Below are positions 8,041-18,103 of a stretch of DNA of 64,000 nucleotides, piece after piece. This DNA is from Mucilaginibacter ginkgonis. Its GTDB lineage: Bacteria > Bacteroidota > Bacteroidia > Sphingobacteriales > Sphingobacteriaceae. The stretch covers positions 1,116,001 through 1,180,000 of the forward strand of contig NZ_CP066775.1 in the NCBI RefSeq assembly GCF_009754905.2, read 5' to 3'. The notes beneath the pieces are model-generated. The model had not been told where the DNA came from, made no database searches, and saw only the letters and a program-made list of their open reading frames with translations. Made by a program: the position numbers and the translations under genes. Every line of letters starts with the position of its first letter. Positions within the stretch are counted from its first letter, which is position 1.

Positions 8041-10581
8041 ATGACAAAAAAGTTTTACAAAGCCATAAAATTTGTTGCTTTAATTTGCTTCCTTATTCTC
8101 TCTCATCTAGCATTTTCTCAAACAACAGATTTATCAAAAGTAAAAGTAGATGATCTTACCGATACCCAAATTAGGCAAATAATTTCGCGGGCAGCGTCTG
8201 TAGGATATACCTCTGATGAACAAATTGCGCAGGTGGCCATAAGCCAGGGACTAAACAGGGCAGAGGCGCAAAAATTAACTGACCGCATTAATAAAATCAA
8301 AAAACAAGATGCGACGTCTAATAAAAATTTACCAGCAGATAATTCTGGCGATGACCGTAGCCGTTCTTATAATGAATTCACTGATACGCTTAATTCTGAC
8401 ACTTCTAAGATCTCCCGTAGAAATCTAGAAACTAAAAGGAAAGACCAGCTACGAGATGCACTTGGTAATTTAATACCAAAGATATTTGGCCAGGATTTAT
8501 TCAAAAATAACGGTCGCAATACTTTTGAACCCAATTTGCGAATTGCAACACCAAAAAATTATGTTGTTGGGCCGGATGATGTACTTCTTATAGATATAAC
8601 CGGCGACAACGAGGTTAGTTACAAACCAAAAGTATCACCTGACGGTACCATAGCGATTCAATATGCCGGCTTAATATCTGTCGGCGGTTTAACAGTGGAA
8701 GCGGCCAGTTCTAAGATACGTGCTGCATTAGCAAAAACTTATCCGGGAATAAGAAGTGGCAGAACAAGTGTTTCCATTAATCTTGGTAATATAAGAAGCA
8801 TCAAAGTTAATATAGTTGGTGAAGTTACAAGGCCGGGCTCTTATACCTTGTCTTCTTTATCGACGGTATTTAATGCCCTATATGCATCCGGCGGACCAAA
8901 CGATAACGGTTCACTTAGAAGTATACAAGTTGTAAGAAATAGCAAAATTATAGCAATTGTAGACGTTTACGATTTTCTTCTTAACGGCGTTCAAAAAAAT
9001 ATCAGGCTGCAGGATCAGGATGTAATTAATATTCCGGTTTATAAAACTCGCATCGAAATGAACGGCGAATTTAAAAGACCGGCGCTTTATGAAATAACGT
9101 TAGCAGAGACGCTTCAGGACGCAATAAATTTTGCAGGAGGCTTCACAAGTGCGGCTTATACAGCAGGTCTTAAGATATTACAAAGCACTGGCAGAGAACG
9201 TAAAATTGTAGATATTGCCGCTAACAGGTTTAGAGATTATCATCCACTTAATGGAGATAAAGTTATTGCAGAGCAAATACTAGAGCGATATGAAAATCGA
9301 GTGTCGATAGAAGGAGCTGTTTTTAGGCCCGGTAAGTATGAACTTGACAAAGGGTTTACATTAAAACAACTGATTTTAAAAGCAGACGGATTAAAGGAAG
9401 ATGCGTTTTTAAATCGGGGTTATATCAACAGGCTCAACGCTGATAATACACCTTCGCTTATAACTTTTGACGTACGGCGCGCAGTGAGCGGTGCCGATCC
9501 GGATATTGTGTTACAACGTGAAGACCAAGTAATCATTTCTTCTATTTTTGATCTGCGAGATGAGTATACTGTCAATATCCAGGGACAAGTACGCGCGCCG
9601 GGCCAGTTTAAATTTCGAGAAGGTATGAATCTTGAAAACCTTATACAGGAAGCAGGTGGGTTTCAACAAGGGGCAACGCCAAGCCGTATTGAGATTGCCA
9701 GACGCGTGCAAAATAGCGACCCACTTTCTAAAAATTCGCCAACCGCCCAAATATTTACGGTTAGTGTGGATAAGGATTTAAGACTAGTTGGAGCCCCTTT
9801 TATTTTGCAACCGTTTGATATTGTGTCGATACGTAGCGCTGAAGGCTTCCAGCGTCAAAAATCAGTACTGATACAAGGCGAGGTACTGTACCCGGGCAAT
9901 TACGCCGTTAAATCAAATAACGACAAGATTCTTAATATTCTGCAACGTGCAGGAGGGCTAACTGTATCTGCGTTTCCTGAGGGAGCATCTTTAAGAAGGC
10001 GCAACCGCGCTGGCAACTCGGGTAATGGAAGAGATATCGACACTGCCCAAATAGAGTTAGACAAAACTAAAAATCTTAAAAGGCTAGCATTGGCACAAAG
10101 ACTAAAAGATACTACGGGAGTTAGCAGTGAAGATATAGCCGTTCAGAAAAGCGATTATATTGGCATGAACCTGGTTAAAATATTAAGAGATTCTACATCG
10201 AGAGAAAATTTATTAGTAGAAGACGGCGATATTATAACAGTTCCACGTCAATTTCAAACAGTGAGCGTTACGGGATCTGTGTTAAGACCAACAAACATTG
10301 TATACGCGCCCGGAAAAACCATGCAGGAATATATAAATGAGGCCGGTGGTTTTACGGACAACGCAAATAAAAGAGGCGCTTATGTGGTATATCCAAACGG
10401 ATCTGTTAAAGCCACTAAGAAATTGTTATTCTTCTATAATTATCCAGGTGTAAAACCAGGGTCGGAGATATTTGTGCCCAAAAGTGCGCCTAAAGTACCC
10501 CTCGGCATACAAGGCATTATTGGTATATCAACGGCGTTAGCATCACTTGCGGTAATAGTCATTACTCTTTTTAAAAAGTAA
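8041..10581 (+). CDS. Outer-membrane polysaccharide export protein with SLBB repeats (Wza-like)
   Basis: An 846-residue exporter. I place the start at the ATG at 8041, not the in-frame TTG 96 bases upstream, because 8041 gives a clean signal peptide (hydrophobic residues 9-22, cleavage near A-F-S-Q, about residue 27). After a polar, partly helical linker, the Poly_export domain (about 170-248) begins A-T-P-K-N-Y-V-V-G-P-D-D-V-L. Several SLBB domains follow, each with the G-E-V-x-R-P-G-x-Y or G-A-V-F-R-P-G-K-Y pattern, then a C-terminal hydrophobic helix (about 823-843) like the one that forms the Wza pore. No lipobox cysteine follows the signal peptide, unlike E. coli Wza. It would carry finished polysaccharide through the outer membrane. 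Much longer than Wza because of extra SLBB units. Confidence 0.93.
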   Translation: MTKKFYKAIKFVALICFLILSHLAFSQTTDLSKVKVDDLTDTQIRQIISRAASVGYTSDEQIAQVAISQGLNRAEAQKLTDRINKIKKQDATSNKNLPADNSGDDRSRSYNEFTDTLNSDTSKISRRNLETKRKDQLRDALGNLIPKIFGQDLFKNNGRNTFEPNLRIATPKNYVVGPDDVLLIDITGDNEVSYKPKVSPDGTIAIQYAGLISVGGLTVEAASSKIRAALAKTYPGIRSGRTSVSINLGNIRSIKVNIVGEVTRPGSYTLSSLSTVFNALYASGGPNDNGSLRSIQVVRNSKIIAIVDVYDFLLNGVQKNIRLQDQDVINIPVYKTRIEMNGEFKRPALYEITLAETLQDAINFAGGFTSAAYTAGLKILQSTGRERKIVDIAANRFRDYHPLNGDKVIAEQILERYENRVSIEGAVFRPGKYELDKGFTLKQLILKADGLKEDAFLNRGYINRLNADNTPSLITFDVRRAVSGADPDIVLQREDQVIISSIFDLRDEYTVNIQGQVRAPGQFKFREGMNLENLIQEAGGFQQGATPSRIEIARRVQNSDPLSKNSPTAQIFTVSVDKDLRLVGAPFILQPFDIVSIRSAEGFQRQKSVLIQGEVLYPGNYAVKSNNDKILNILQRAGGLTVSAFPEGASLRRRNRAGNSGNGRDIDTAQIELDKTKNLKRLALAQRLKDTTGVSSEDIAVQKSDYIGMNLVKILRDSTSRENLLVEDGDIITVPRQFQTVSVTGSVLRPTNIVYAPGKTMQEYINEAGGFTDNANKRGAYVVYPNGSVKATKKLLFFYNYPGVKPGSEIFVPKSAPKVPLGIQGIIGISTALASLAVIVITLFKK

Positions 10582-10670
10582 AAGATTCCTCTACCCAAAC
10601 TTTTAGAGTACTATCAGAATAAGCTTTGATGACTTAGTTATGCGGATTTATAATAGCAGATAATATTGGA

Positions 10671-11651
10671 ATGGATCATGTTAATTATATGAGCGTAACC
10701 ATTATAGCACTAACTATTGTGGTATTATTTATTTGCGAAGTAATCTATTTTAAAATCGCAAGCCACTTTAACATAGTTGACAAACCCAACCATCGCAGTT
10801 CTCACACCAAAATTACTATAAGGGGCGGCGGTATTATTTTCACTATAGCAATGCTTTTATGTTCGCTTGCTTTTGGTTTAAAATATCCTTTTTTCTTAAT
10901 TGGGTTAGTGCTATTAGCGGTTATAAGTTTTTTAGACGATATGAAACCTATAAGCAGTAATATAAGGATTGTCGTCCATGTAATTTCAGCATTATTACTA
11001 TTAATGCAGTTGAACATGATATATGGTCCTTTTTACCTAATTATCGGAACGCTCCTTTTAGTTATTGCAACTATAAATGCTGTCAACTTTATGGATGGGA
11101 TAAACGGTATAACGGGCTTATATGCAACAGTGGTTTTAGCTACACTTTATTATTTAAATCTGACTATAACTTTTACTAACAGTAATTATTTGCTAGTTGC
11201 TATCATTGCGGTCCTTGTATTCAATTTTTTTAACTTTCGCAAAAGAGCGATCTGTTTTGCCGGAGACGTTGGCAGCGTGGCTATTTCTTTTATAATTCTG
11301 TTCTTTCTACTCCAACTTATAATTAAGACCAACAACCTGAGCTATCTGTTATTTATAGCATTATATGTTTTAGACACCTCAACAACTATAGGTTTTAGAG
11401 TTATAAGGAAAGAAAAAATAACTGACGCTCACAGGAGTCACTTTTACCAATATCTTGCTAATGGAAAAAGTATTCCGCATTTAATTGTAGCGAGCTTATA
11501 TGGTTTGATACAATTAATAGTTAACATTGCTGTTATAAAATCTTCAATGTCTGCAGTACCTGTATTTGTGCTGGTATTCACAATTTTTTTTGTAGTATTT
11601 CTTATTGCCAGGTTCATAATTGAAGGAAAAAAGCGTTTGATGACCCCTTAA
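10671..11651 (+). CDS. Polyprenyl-phosphate GlcNAc/QuiNAc-1-phosphate transferase (WecA/WbpL/MraY family)
   Basis: A 326-residue membrane protein with about ten helices. The family motifs are all visible: S-H-T-K-I-T-I-R-G-G-G near the N-terminus, F-L-D-D-M-K, N-F-M-D-G-I-N-G-I-T-G, A-G-D-V-G-S, and the cytoplasmic D-A-H-R-S-H-F loop close to the C-terminus. These enzymes move a HexNAc-1-phosphate from UDP onto undecaprenyl phosphate and so start a glycan. Context with the WbpV-like reductase suggests a WbpL-like enzyme using a 6-deoxy-HexNAc. An alternative start at the ATG at 10689 removes six residues and is equally plausible. This is one of two initiating transferases in the window; the other is the unrelated WcaJ type at 49799-51016. 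Confidence 0.9.
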   Translation: MDHVNYMSVTIIALTIVVLFICEVIYFKIASHFNIVDKPNHRSSHTKITIRGGGIIFTIAMLLCSLAFGLKYPFFLIGLVLLAVISFLDDMKPISSNIRIVVHVISALLLLMQLNMIYGPFYLIIGTLLLVIATINAVNFMDGINGITGLYATVVLATLYYLNLTITFTNSNYLLVAIIAVLVFNFFNFRKRAICFAGDVGSVAISFIILFFLLQLIIKTNNLSYLLFIALYVLDTSTTIGFRVIRKEKITDAHRSHFYQYLANGKSIPHLIVASLYGLIQLIVNIAVIKSSMSAVPVFVLVFTIFFVVFLIARFIIEGKKRLMTP

Positions 11652-11667
11652 TCTGAATCACCTTAAT

Positions 11668-12336
11668 ATGATTATGAACTGGTTAAAATCACAATTCGAG
11701 ATGTTTGCTATCATCGCTTCTATTGCGTTGTTGATTAGCTCTTGTAAAAAAGATTTAACTGGCGACACCGTTATTTATAGCAATGACTTTGAAAAAAGCG
11801 ATCTCACAAATATCAACAATGGCTACGTAGAGATTTTTAATGGTAATCATGTTCTGGGGCGATATTTTAATGGATATTTCGAGCTTAACTTGAAAGACCT
11901 GCCGGTTCATAATCAAGTCAACATCTCTTTTGACTTATATATACATGACAGTTGGGATGGGAATGCAAACTATTCTAATAATTATAACGGTCCGGATCTA
12001 TGGAAGATGTCTGTGGACTCGGCAACATATATTTATACCACATTTTCTAACGTGTCTTGTCCGGTAGGTTATATATGTCCCCCGCAGTCATATCCAGGTA
12101 CCTATCCTGCAACAAACAACCCACGTACCGGATCATATGCCAATCTACCGGCTGCGTGTTTAAACAAGGGTACGCCGGACGGAACAAGCGTCTACACAAT
12201 TAATAAAACCATTGCGCACACAAAATCTACTGTGTTGTTAAAATGTGCAGACTACCTTAAAGAAAATGGAGTTGCTGATAGGCTTTGTTCTGAAAGTTGG
12301 TCCGTCGATAATCTAAAAGTAACCCTCATAAAGTGA
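11668..12336 (+). CDS. Hypothetical lipoprotein in the glycan operon
   Basis: A 222-residue protein with a type II signal peptide: a hydrophobic stretch at residues 12-24, then the lipobox L-I-S-S-C followed by K-K-D. It should be an outer- or inner-membrane lipoprotein. I do not recognise the mature domain. It is rich in Asn, Tyr and Gly, has an early Y-S-N-D-F-E-K segment and W-S-V-D-N near the end reminiscent of carbohydrate-binding jelly-roll domains, and several Cys that may pair in the oxidising periplasm. A Cys-Pro cluster (C-P-V-G-Y-I-C-P-P) lies near residue 131. It lies 16 bases after the initiating transferase and its TGA overlaps the GTG start of the first Wzi gene by four bases, so a role in assembly or surface attachment of the same polymer is likely. 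Confidence 0.75.
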   Translation: MIMNWLKSQFEMFAIIASIALLISSCKKDLTGDTVIYSNDFEKSDLTNINNGYVEIFNGNHVLGRYFNGYFELNLKDLPVHNQVNISFDLYIHDSWDGNANYSNNYNGPDLWKMSVDSATYIYTTFSNVSCPVGYICPPQSYPGTYPATNNPRTGSYANLPAACLNKGTPDGTSVYTINKTIAHTKSTVLLKCADYLKENGVADRLCSESWSVDNLKVTLIK

Positions 12337-14042
12337 TAAAATTCGCGCGCCTTTTGTTGTTAATTACAGGACTCGGCTTATTTGCTGATAATATTTTAGC
12401 GCAAAGTTTACCCGTTGGTACACTTGGGATAGAGGATTATTACCGCCGTGCACAATTAGCCGGAAAAATTGATTCAAACATTTCTTTTACTGTAAGACCC
12501 CTTTATCCTGTTGAGCAATTTAAGGCCGCTTCGGTATTTGCAACAGAGGCAGATGGCGATTCGTACTCGGGTAAATATTTTAAGTATGCTCTGCCTTATA
12601 ATAATAACATAGGGGCAACAGCAACTTTATTACCAATTACAATACTTCAACAGCTTAATTCTGATCATCCATATGGGTGGAATGATGGTCCAATAATTCC
12701 AGCAAAAGGTCTGCAAACGTATTTGAGCGCGGGCATCTTTGCAAAGATTGGCATATTAAGCATCCAATTACAACCGGAATTCGTCTTAGCGCAAAATAAA
12801 AACTATGATGACCTTAACACCAAAACATTTGGTGTAACAACCGCTCGATATTATGACTTTTATAACCTTATCGAGCTTCCCTCAAGATTTGGCACATCAG
12901 CCTATAATAACGCTTATTGGGGCCAAAGCAGCATAAGACTTAATTATGCGAATCTATCTTTCGGAATATCTGCAGAAAATTTATGGTGGGGCCCCGGAAT
13001 GTATAACGCGCTAATTATGGGCAATGATGCTCCGGGGTTTAGGCATTTTACCTTTAATACCATTAAACCTATCAAATCGCCTATCGGCTCATTTGAATGG
13101 CAGATAGTAGCAGGATCTTTGAACAATGCTAATTATCCACCACTTACACCAACCCGCGAATATTTTTCATCTTCCTTATATATTCCCAAGCCAGATTTGC
13201 CAAGACATATATCGGGTTTGGTTTTTACCTGGCAACCAAAATGGGTGAGCGGTTTATTTTTAGGGTTTACACGCAGTTCGCAATTATACAACAAGGACGT
13301 GGAAGGACTTAGCGATTACCTTCCGTTTTTTAACGAATTTTCCGGCACTTCTGCGGATAACGCGGTATTTAAAAAGAAAGATTATCGAAGTTCTATATTC
13401 GCCAGATGGTTGTGGCCGGCCGAGCATGCTGAAGTTTATTTTGAGTATGGCCATAACAATAATTATAATACACTTGCAGATGCTGCGATAGCACCTCAAA
13501 CTAATCGCGCTTATACAATCGGCTTAAGAAAGATTATACCTTTCAATTTGGCCCGACACGAAGACTTGGTAATTAGTGTGGAAGGGACAGAACTAGGGGA
13601 AACATCGATCGAGAAAATTCGTAATTTGGACAGCTGGTATGTAAATAAATATATCACACAAGGATATACCAATAATGGTCAGTCACTAGGCGCAGGTATT
13701 GGTCCGGGTGGTAATTTCCAAACTATTGATGTTAGTTGGGTGCGTGGCGTAAAAAGGTTAGGTCTACAGGTTGAACGCTTTCTCCATAATGATGATTTAT
13801 ACTACTATTTGTATGAAGGGAGTGAAGATTTTAGACGTCATTGGGTAGATCTAAGTATTGGCTTAAACGGGGTTTGGAACTATAATCATCTAATTTTTAC
13901 TGCAAAACTGCAATTCGTACATTCTCTCAATTATCAGTACTATTTAGATCCGGCATTAGAGATTCCGGGTCAGTCATATTTTGTTAATGGTATAACAGCA
14001 AATAATCTCCATGCACAGGCAGGCATAAGCTATCGATTCTGA
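12333..14042 (+). CDS. Wzi-family capsule assembly outer-membrane protein (copy 1)
   Basis: A 569-residue protein starting with GTG in a GTGA overlap with the lipoprotein stop. A signal peptide (hydrophobic residues 7-20, A-Q cleavage near 24) precedes a mature region with alternating beta-strand character throughout and a C-terminal aromatic residue (S-Y-R-F), as expected for an outer-membrane beta-barrel. The H-P-Y-G-W-N-D-G-P-I-I-P motif at about 110-121 and L-W-W-G-P-G-M (near 216) are diagnostic of the Wzi-like family. E. coli Wzi binds capsular polymer at the cell surface. The following gene encodes a clear paralogue with the same motifs, so this is a local duplication. Confidence 0.9.
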   Translation: MIKFARLLLLITGLGLFADNILAQSLPVGTLGIEDYYRRAQLAGKIDSNISFTVRPLYPVEQFKAASVFATEADGDSYSGKYFKYALPYNNNIGATATLLPITILQQLNSDHPYGWNDGPIIPAKGLQTYLSAGIFAKIGILSIQLQPEFVLAQNKNYDDLNTKTFGVTTARYYDFYNLIELPSRFGTSAYNNAYWGQSSIRLNYANLSFGISAENLWWGPGMYNALIMGNDAPGFRHFTFNTIKPIKSPIGSFEWQIVAGSLNNANYPPLTPTREYFSSSLYIPKPDLPRHISGLVFTWQPKWVSGLFLGFTRSSQLYNKDVEGLSDYLPFFNEFSGTSADNAVFKKKDYRSSIFARWLWPAEHAEVYFEYGHNNNYNTLADAAIAPQTNRAYTIGLRKIIPFNLARHEDLVISVEGTELGETSIEKIRNLDSWYVNKYITQGYTNNGQSLGAGIGPGGNFQTIDVSWVRGVKRLGLQVERFLHNDDLYYYLYEGSEDFRRHWVDLSIGLNGVWNYNHLIFTAKLQFVHSLNYQYYLDPALEIPGQSYFVNGITANNLHAQAGISYRF

Positions 14043-14044
14043 CA

Positions 14045-15748
14045 ATGGTAAAGAAAGTTACTCTAAAGCTGATCCTGGCCACAGGGTTCTTGTTTCTTAC
14101 AATAGGTTTAAAAGCACAGACTTTGCCCGTTGGAACACCCGTATTAGAAGATTTCTATCGACGGCAACAATTGTTAGGTAAAATAGATTCAAGCCTGTCT
14201 TTTACCGTAAGGCCCTTATTTCCAACTAAATCCACAAATTATTCAAATGTTTTTGATCCGGAACATGATTTAGAAACTCAGAATTGGAAGATGGTCGAAA
14301 AAAAAAGCTTTGCCAACGGAAAGGGAGAGTTTCAATTACTGCCGGTTAGTTGGCAACAACAATTCAATAGTGACCACCCATATGGATGGAATGATGGGCC
14401 TATGATTCCTTCCAAAGGGTATCAAACAGTTTTTAGTACAGGTTTTTACGCAAGATATGGACCTTTAAGTATTCAACTTCGTCCGGAGTACGTATTTGCA
14501 GCTAATCCATCGTTCAACGGTTTCGATTCAGGGCACAATGATTACGATTTGTTTAATTATTATGAAGCAAACTTTAGAATAGACGCTCCGGAACGTTTTG
14601 GCACTTCTGCTTATAGTAAAGCTTACCTTGGTCAAAGCGCAATAAGGCTCAATGTGGGTGCATTCTCATTAGGGTTATCGACGGAAAATATTTGGTGGGG
14701 CCCCGGTGTGCGTAATGCTTTGATACTAACAAATAACGCTCCCGGCTTTGCACATGTTACGTTCAACACAACTAAGCCGGTTAAGACTTTTTTGGGATCT
14801 TTTGAGTGGCAGGTAATTGGGGCGCGCTTAAATAATTCGGGGTATACACCATTAATCACTACTGTAAATAGCAACGGCGCAAATTTATTTATACCTAAAA
14901 GAGACGATTGGAGATATTACACCGGATTTAATCTTGTATATCAGCCAAGGTGGGTGCCTGGATTATTTTTAGGTTTAATAAGAAGTTTCAACGCGTATGA
15001 ATCAGACATAAGCGGATTAAATAATTATTTGCCCTTTTTTGTTTCTTATACTAAGGCGTCAATCGGGAATAGTGGCGATCCTATTGCGCGTGATCAGGTT
15101 ACATCTGTTTATTCACGTTGGCTATTTACCAAGGCGCATGCAGAGATATATTTTGAATATGGGCTAAACGACAATTCCTACAATCGTACAGATTTTGCCG
15201 GCTCACCCCAACACTCAAGAGCATATATTATTGGGATTAGAAAACTGGTGCCTTTAAACAATAATTGGGGTGGCAATATAATGTTTAATGGGGAAATAAC
15301 GCAGTTATCGCAAACTGTTGATCGTTATGTACGTGATGCCGGCGGATGGTATGTTCACAGCGAAGTGAGACAAGGAATGACAAATGACGGGCAAATAATT
15401 GGCGCAGGAACAGGGACGGGCGGCAACTTGCAGTCTGTTGATGTAAGTTGGGTTAAAGGTCTTAAAAAATTAGGTATCCTGTTTGAAAGATATGAACACA
15501 ATGTAGACTTTTCTAACGTTTATTTTAGCCAGGACATAAACGGTAATAGCCGTAAATGGGTTGATTTTGGATTTGGATTTCAAGGCGACTGGAACTACAA
15601 GAATTTGCTTTTCAATGCCAAGTTAGAGGGCGTACAGTCTGTCAACTATGAGTGGCTGTTAAAAAATTATCAGCCAACGCTGTCATACCAGCCTAATAAT
15701 AATGTATTCAACCTGCATGCGCAGGTTGGTGTAAGTTATCGGTTTTAA
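14045..15748 (+). CDS. Wzi-family capsule assembly outer-membrane protein (copy 2)
   Basis: A 567-residue paralogue of the preceding gene, two bases downstream. It repeats the layout: signal peptide ending K-A-Q near residue 25, then T-L-P-V-G-T and D-F-Y-R-R, H-P-Y-G-W-N-D-G-P-M-I-P, I-W-W-G-P-G-V, and a terminal V-S-Y-R-F. The two proteins align along their whole length but have diverged substantially, so the duplication is not recent. It should form a surface barrel that retains or organises the exported polysaccharide. Having two side by side could let two polymers, or two sugar patterns, be bound. Confidence 0.9.
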   Translation: MVKKVTLKLILATGFLFLTIGLKAQTLPVGTPVLEDFYRRQQLLGKIDSSLSFTVRPLFPTKSTNYSNVFDPEHDLETQNWKMVEKKSFANGKGEFQLLPVSWQQQFNSDHPYGWNDGPMIPSKGYQTVFSTGFYARYGPLSIQLRPEYVFAANPSFNGFDSGHNDYDLFNYYEANFRIDAPERFGTSAYSKAYLGQSAIRLNVGAFSLGLSTENIWWGPGVRNALILTNNAPGFAHVTFNTTKPVKTFLGSFEWQVIGARLNNSGYTPLITTVNSNGANLFIPKRDDWRYYTGFNLVYQPRWVPGLFLGLIRSFNAYESDISGLNNYLPFFVSYTKASIGNSGDPIARDQVTSVYSRWLFTKAHAEIYFEYGLNDNSYNRTDFAGSPQHSRAYIIGIRKLVPLNNNWGGNIMFNGEITQLSQTVDRYVRDAGGWYVHSEVRQGMTNDGQIIGAGTGTGGNLQSVDVSWVKGLKKLGILFERYEHNVDFSNVYFSQDINGNSRKWVDFGFGFQGDWNYKNLLFNAKLEGVQSVNYEWLLKNYQPTLSYQPNNNVFNLHAQVGVSYRF

Positions 15749-15770
15749 GGACTTTTAGCTAGATTGTGTA

Positions 15771-17213
15771 ATGACGGTTGTTAAAAATTACTTTTTTAAT
15801 TTAATTTTTACGCTGGCTAACGTGCTGTTTCCAATCGTAAGCTTTCCTTATGTATCGCGCATACTTGGGCCGGCTGGTATCGGCAAAGTTCAATTCGCTT
15901 TTTCTTTCGCGCTTTATTTTTGTATGCTTGCCGCCATAGGGATACCAATTTATGGTGCCAAAGAGGTGGCCCGGCACCGGGACGACCCGGCGGGACGCGC
16001 TAAGGTTTTCTCAGAGCTTGTAACCATATACTTCATTTCAAGTATCATCTTTTCTACTTGTTATTTCCTGATCATATCCTTTGTGCCATATTTTACCGGT
16101 GATCCGCTAACGTATCGTGCTGCCGGGATATTGGTATTCACCAGCTTTTGTTCCGTCGAGTGGATATACACCGGAATGGAGGATTTTAAGTCTATTGCCT
16201 TACGATCCGTAGCATTTAAACTTTTAAATCTGATTTTGTTGTTTATGCTTGTAAAAACACCCGCAGATTTTAGGGTGTATTTATACTTAATGATGTTCGC
16301 TTTTATAGGCAATAACCTGCTTAGCATCTTTCTTTTAAAAGGTAAGGTAAAATTATCGTTTACAAACCTCAAGCTACGTCATCACATCACACCTCTGCTT
16401 TATATTTTTGCTACAACGCTGGCCGGAAGCATGTATGCAGAAATGGATACCGTTTTGCTTGGCTTCCTTTCAAACAGCAAAACAGTAGGCCTTTACACGG
16501 CAGCTGTTAAATTCAGCAAGATTAGCATACCCTTCGTAACTTCAATGGGGGTTATCCTATTGCCAAAAGCGGGTAAGGATTTTGCCGATCGAAACCTGGA
16601 ATCCGTTCAGCGGAGCCTTGATCAAACTTTCAAATTCCTTGTTTTTTTTAGCGTTCCGCTGGTTATTGGCCTCATAATGTTAGCGCCAGAATTAATCAGC
16701 CTGTTTTCGGGCCGGGAGTTTTTGCCGGCGGCACAGGGTATGCGTATTTTGGCCTTATTGCCATTGATAATTGGGTTTGCTCATATGCTACTATTTATGG
16801 TGATGGTTCCGGCGGGACTTAACAGGGCTATGTTTTTTTGCGTGTTATCTGGTGTGGCCGTAAGCGTGCTGTTAAATTTCTTGCTAGTACCGCGTTACCA
16901 GGCAACCGGCTGTGCAGTTGCAAATATTTGCGCAGAAATAGCGGTTAGCGGGTTGTATTTCCACATTATAAGACAGCGTTATGCTTTTAAGTACAATTGG
17001 GTGCTTATACCTCAAGCCCTATTAAGTGCTGCTCTTTTCGTACCTATCATATGGGCAATTAAAGAAGCCCATATTATACCTATAGGCATAATTATTTGTG
17101 CGGCCGTATCCTGTGCTGTGGTTTATATCACAACGCAAACGTGGGTCTTCAAGAATAGGCTGGCGTACCAATTTTTTGCTTTAGCGAAATCAAAACTTAA
17201 TATAAGCGCATGA
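15771..17213 (+). CDS. Wzx-type oligosaccharide flippase
   Basis: A 480-residue protein with about 12-14 membrane helices. The N-terminus (F-P-I-V-S-F-P-Y-V-S-R-I-L-G-P-A-G-I-G) is the signature of the RfbX/Wzx branch of the MOP exporter superfamily. It would flip undecaprenyl-linked repeat units to the periplasmic face for Wzy. It starts 22 bases after the second Wzi gene and its end overlaps the next gene by four bases (ATGA). This is the first of two flippases in the window; the other, at 43121, belongs to a different-looking branch. Confidence 0.92.
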   Translation: MTVVKNYFFNLIFTLANVLFPIVSFPYVSRILGPAGIGKVQFAFSFALYFCMLAAIGIPIYGAKEVARHRDDPAGRAKVFSELVTIYFISSIIFSTCYFLIISFVPYFTGDPLTYRAAGILVFTSFCSVEWIYTGMEDFKSIALRSVAFKLLNLILLFMLVKTPADFRVYLYLMMFAFIGNNLLSIFLLKGKVKLSFTNLKLRHHITPLLYIFATTLAGSMYAEMDTVLLGFLSNSKTVGLYTAAVKFSKISIPFVTSMGVILLPKAGKDFADRNLESVQRSLDQTFKFLVFFSVPLVIGLIMLAPELISLFSGREFLPAAQGMRILALLPLIIGFAHMLLFMVMVPAGLNRAMFFCVLSGVAVSVLLNFLLVPRYQATGCAVANICAEIAVSGLYFHIIRQRYAFKYNWVLIPQALLSAALFVPIIWAIKEAHIIPIGIIICAAVSCAVVYITTQTWVFKNRLAYQFFALAKSKLNISA

Positions 17214-18103
17214 AAGTCTCCGTCGCTATGGCTACGTACAATGGCGCTAAATACTTAAGGAAGCAGCTAGATTCTGTACTTAATCAAACTTTAGCGCCTG
17301 ATGAAGTGATCGTAACTGATGACAACTCTACGGACGGTACTATCAATATTTTAAAAGAGTACCAGGAGCAGGGTAGTCTGAGATTTGTTGTGAATGTCAA
17401 CCAGCTTGGTGTAGCAAAAAACTTTCAGAAAGCTGTGTCAATGACAAAGCCCGGAAATTTTGTTGCACTGTGCGACCAGGATGATGAGTGGATTCCCGAA
17501 AAGCTAGAACAGTCAGCACAGCGGCTTAAAGCTATAAATGATAATACTGTGCCGTGCATGGTTTATAGCGACCTAATATTTGTTGATGAGTATGATACAG
17601 TGATCAGTCCGTCTTTTAGGGATTTGCTTGGTCATAATAAATATCATCATAACCTTGAAACCTTGTTACGCGCTAATTTTGTTAACGGCTGCACGGTGCT
17701 TATGAACTCCCAAGCCAAAGCAGAGTTTCTTAAGATGCCGGACGGCGTACGCTCACATGATGAGTGGCTCGCGCTGGCTGTATATAGTTTTGGTAAGGGG
17801 GAATATTTGCGCAACTCAATGGTGCGATACAAACGGCACGACGCAAATTTCAGCATCTCTGTAAATGATGACTTGCCCAACAAATACTACGCTAATTACG
17901 TAAGCTTGTTAAAAGCATTACGTGGTAAAGATGATTTCTTAACAGAACAAATAGGGGCAGTGCGGCAGTTTTATGAATTAAACGATAACCGTCTGACAGA
18001 GGAAAATAAAAGGATATTTAGTCGTTTTCTGAAATTAAGCAACCGCTCATATTTAGCAAAAAAGCTTAACTATATGCTAATTGTAAGGCGGAACAAGTTT
18101 TAA
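17210..18103 (+). CDS. Family 2 glycosyltransferase
   Basis: A 297-residue GT-A glycosyltransferase. Visible motifs: V-S-V-A-M-A-T-Y-N-G at the N-terminus, E-V-I-V-T-D-D-N-S-T-D-G-T, and the C-D-Q-D-D-E-W motif (DXD position, near residue 92) typical of rhamnosyl-/galactosyltransferase-like GT2 proteins. Near residue 182 is S-H-D-E-W-L-A. No membrane helices. The start is coupled to the flippase by an ATGA overlap. Its TAA shares a TTAA tetramer with the stop of the convergent chain-length gene, so nothing resembling a terminator fits between the two operons. Confidence 0.9.
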   Translation: MKVSVAMATYNGAKYLRKQLDSVLNQTLAPDEVIVTDDNSTDGTINILKEYQEQGSLRFVVNVNQLGVAKNFQKAVSMTKPGNFVALCDQDDEWIPEKLEQSAQRLKAINDNTVPCMVYSDLIFVDEYDTVISPSFRDLLGHNKYHHNLETLLRANFVNGCTVLMNSQAKAEFLKMPDGVRSHDEWLALAVYSFGKGEYLRNSMVRYKRHDANFSISVNDDLPNKYYANYVSLLKALRGKDDFLTEQIGAVRQFYELNDNRLTEENKRIFSRFLKLSNRSYLAKKLNYMLIVRRNKF

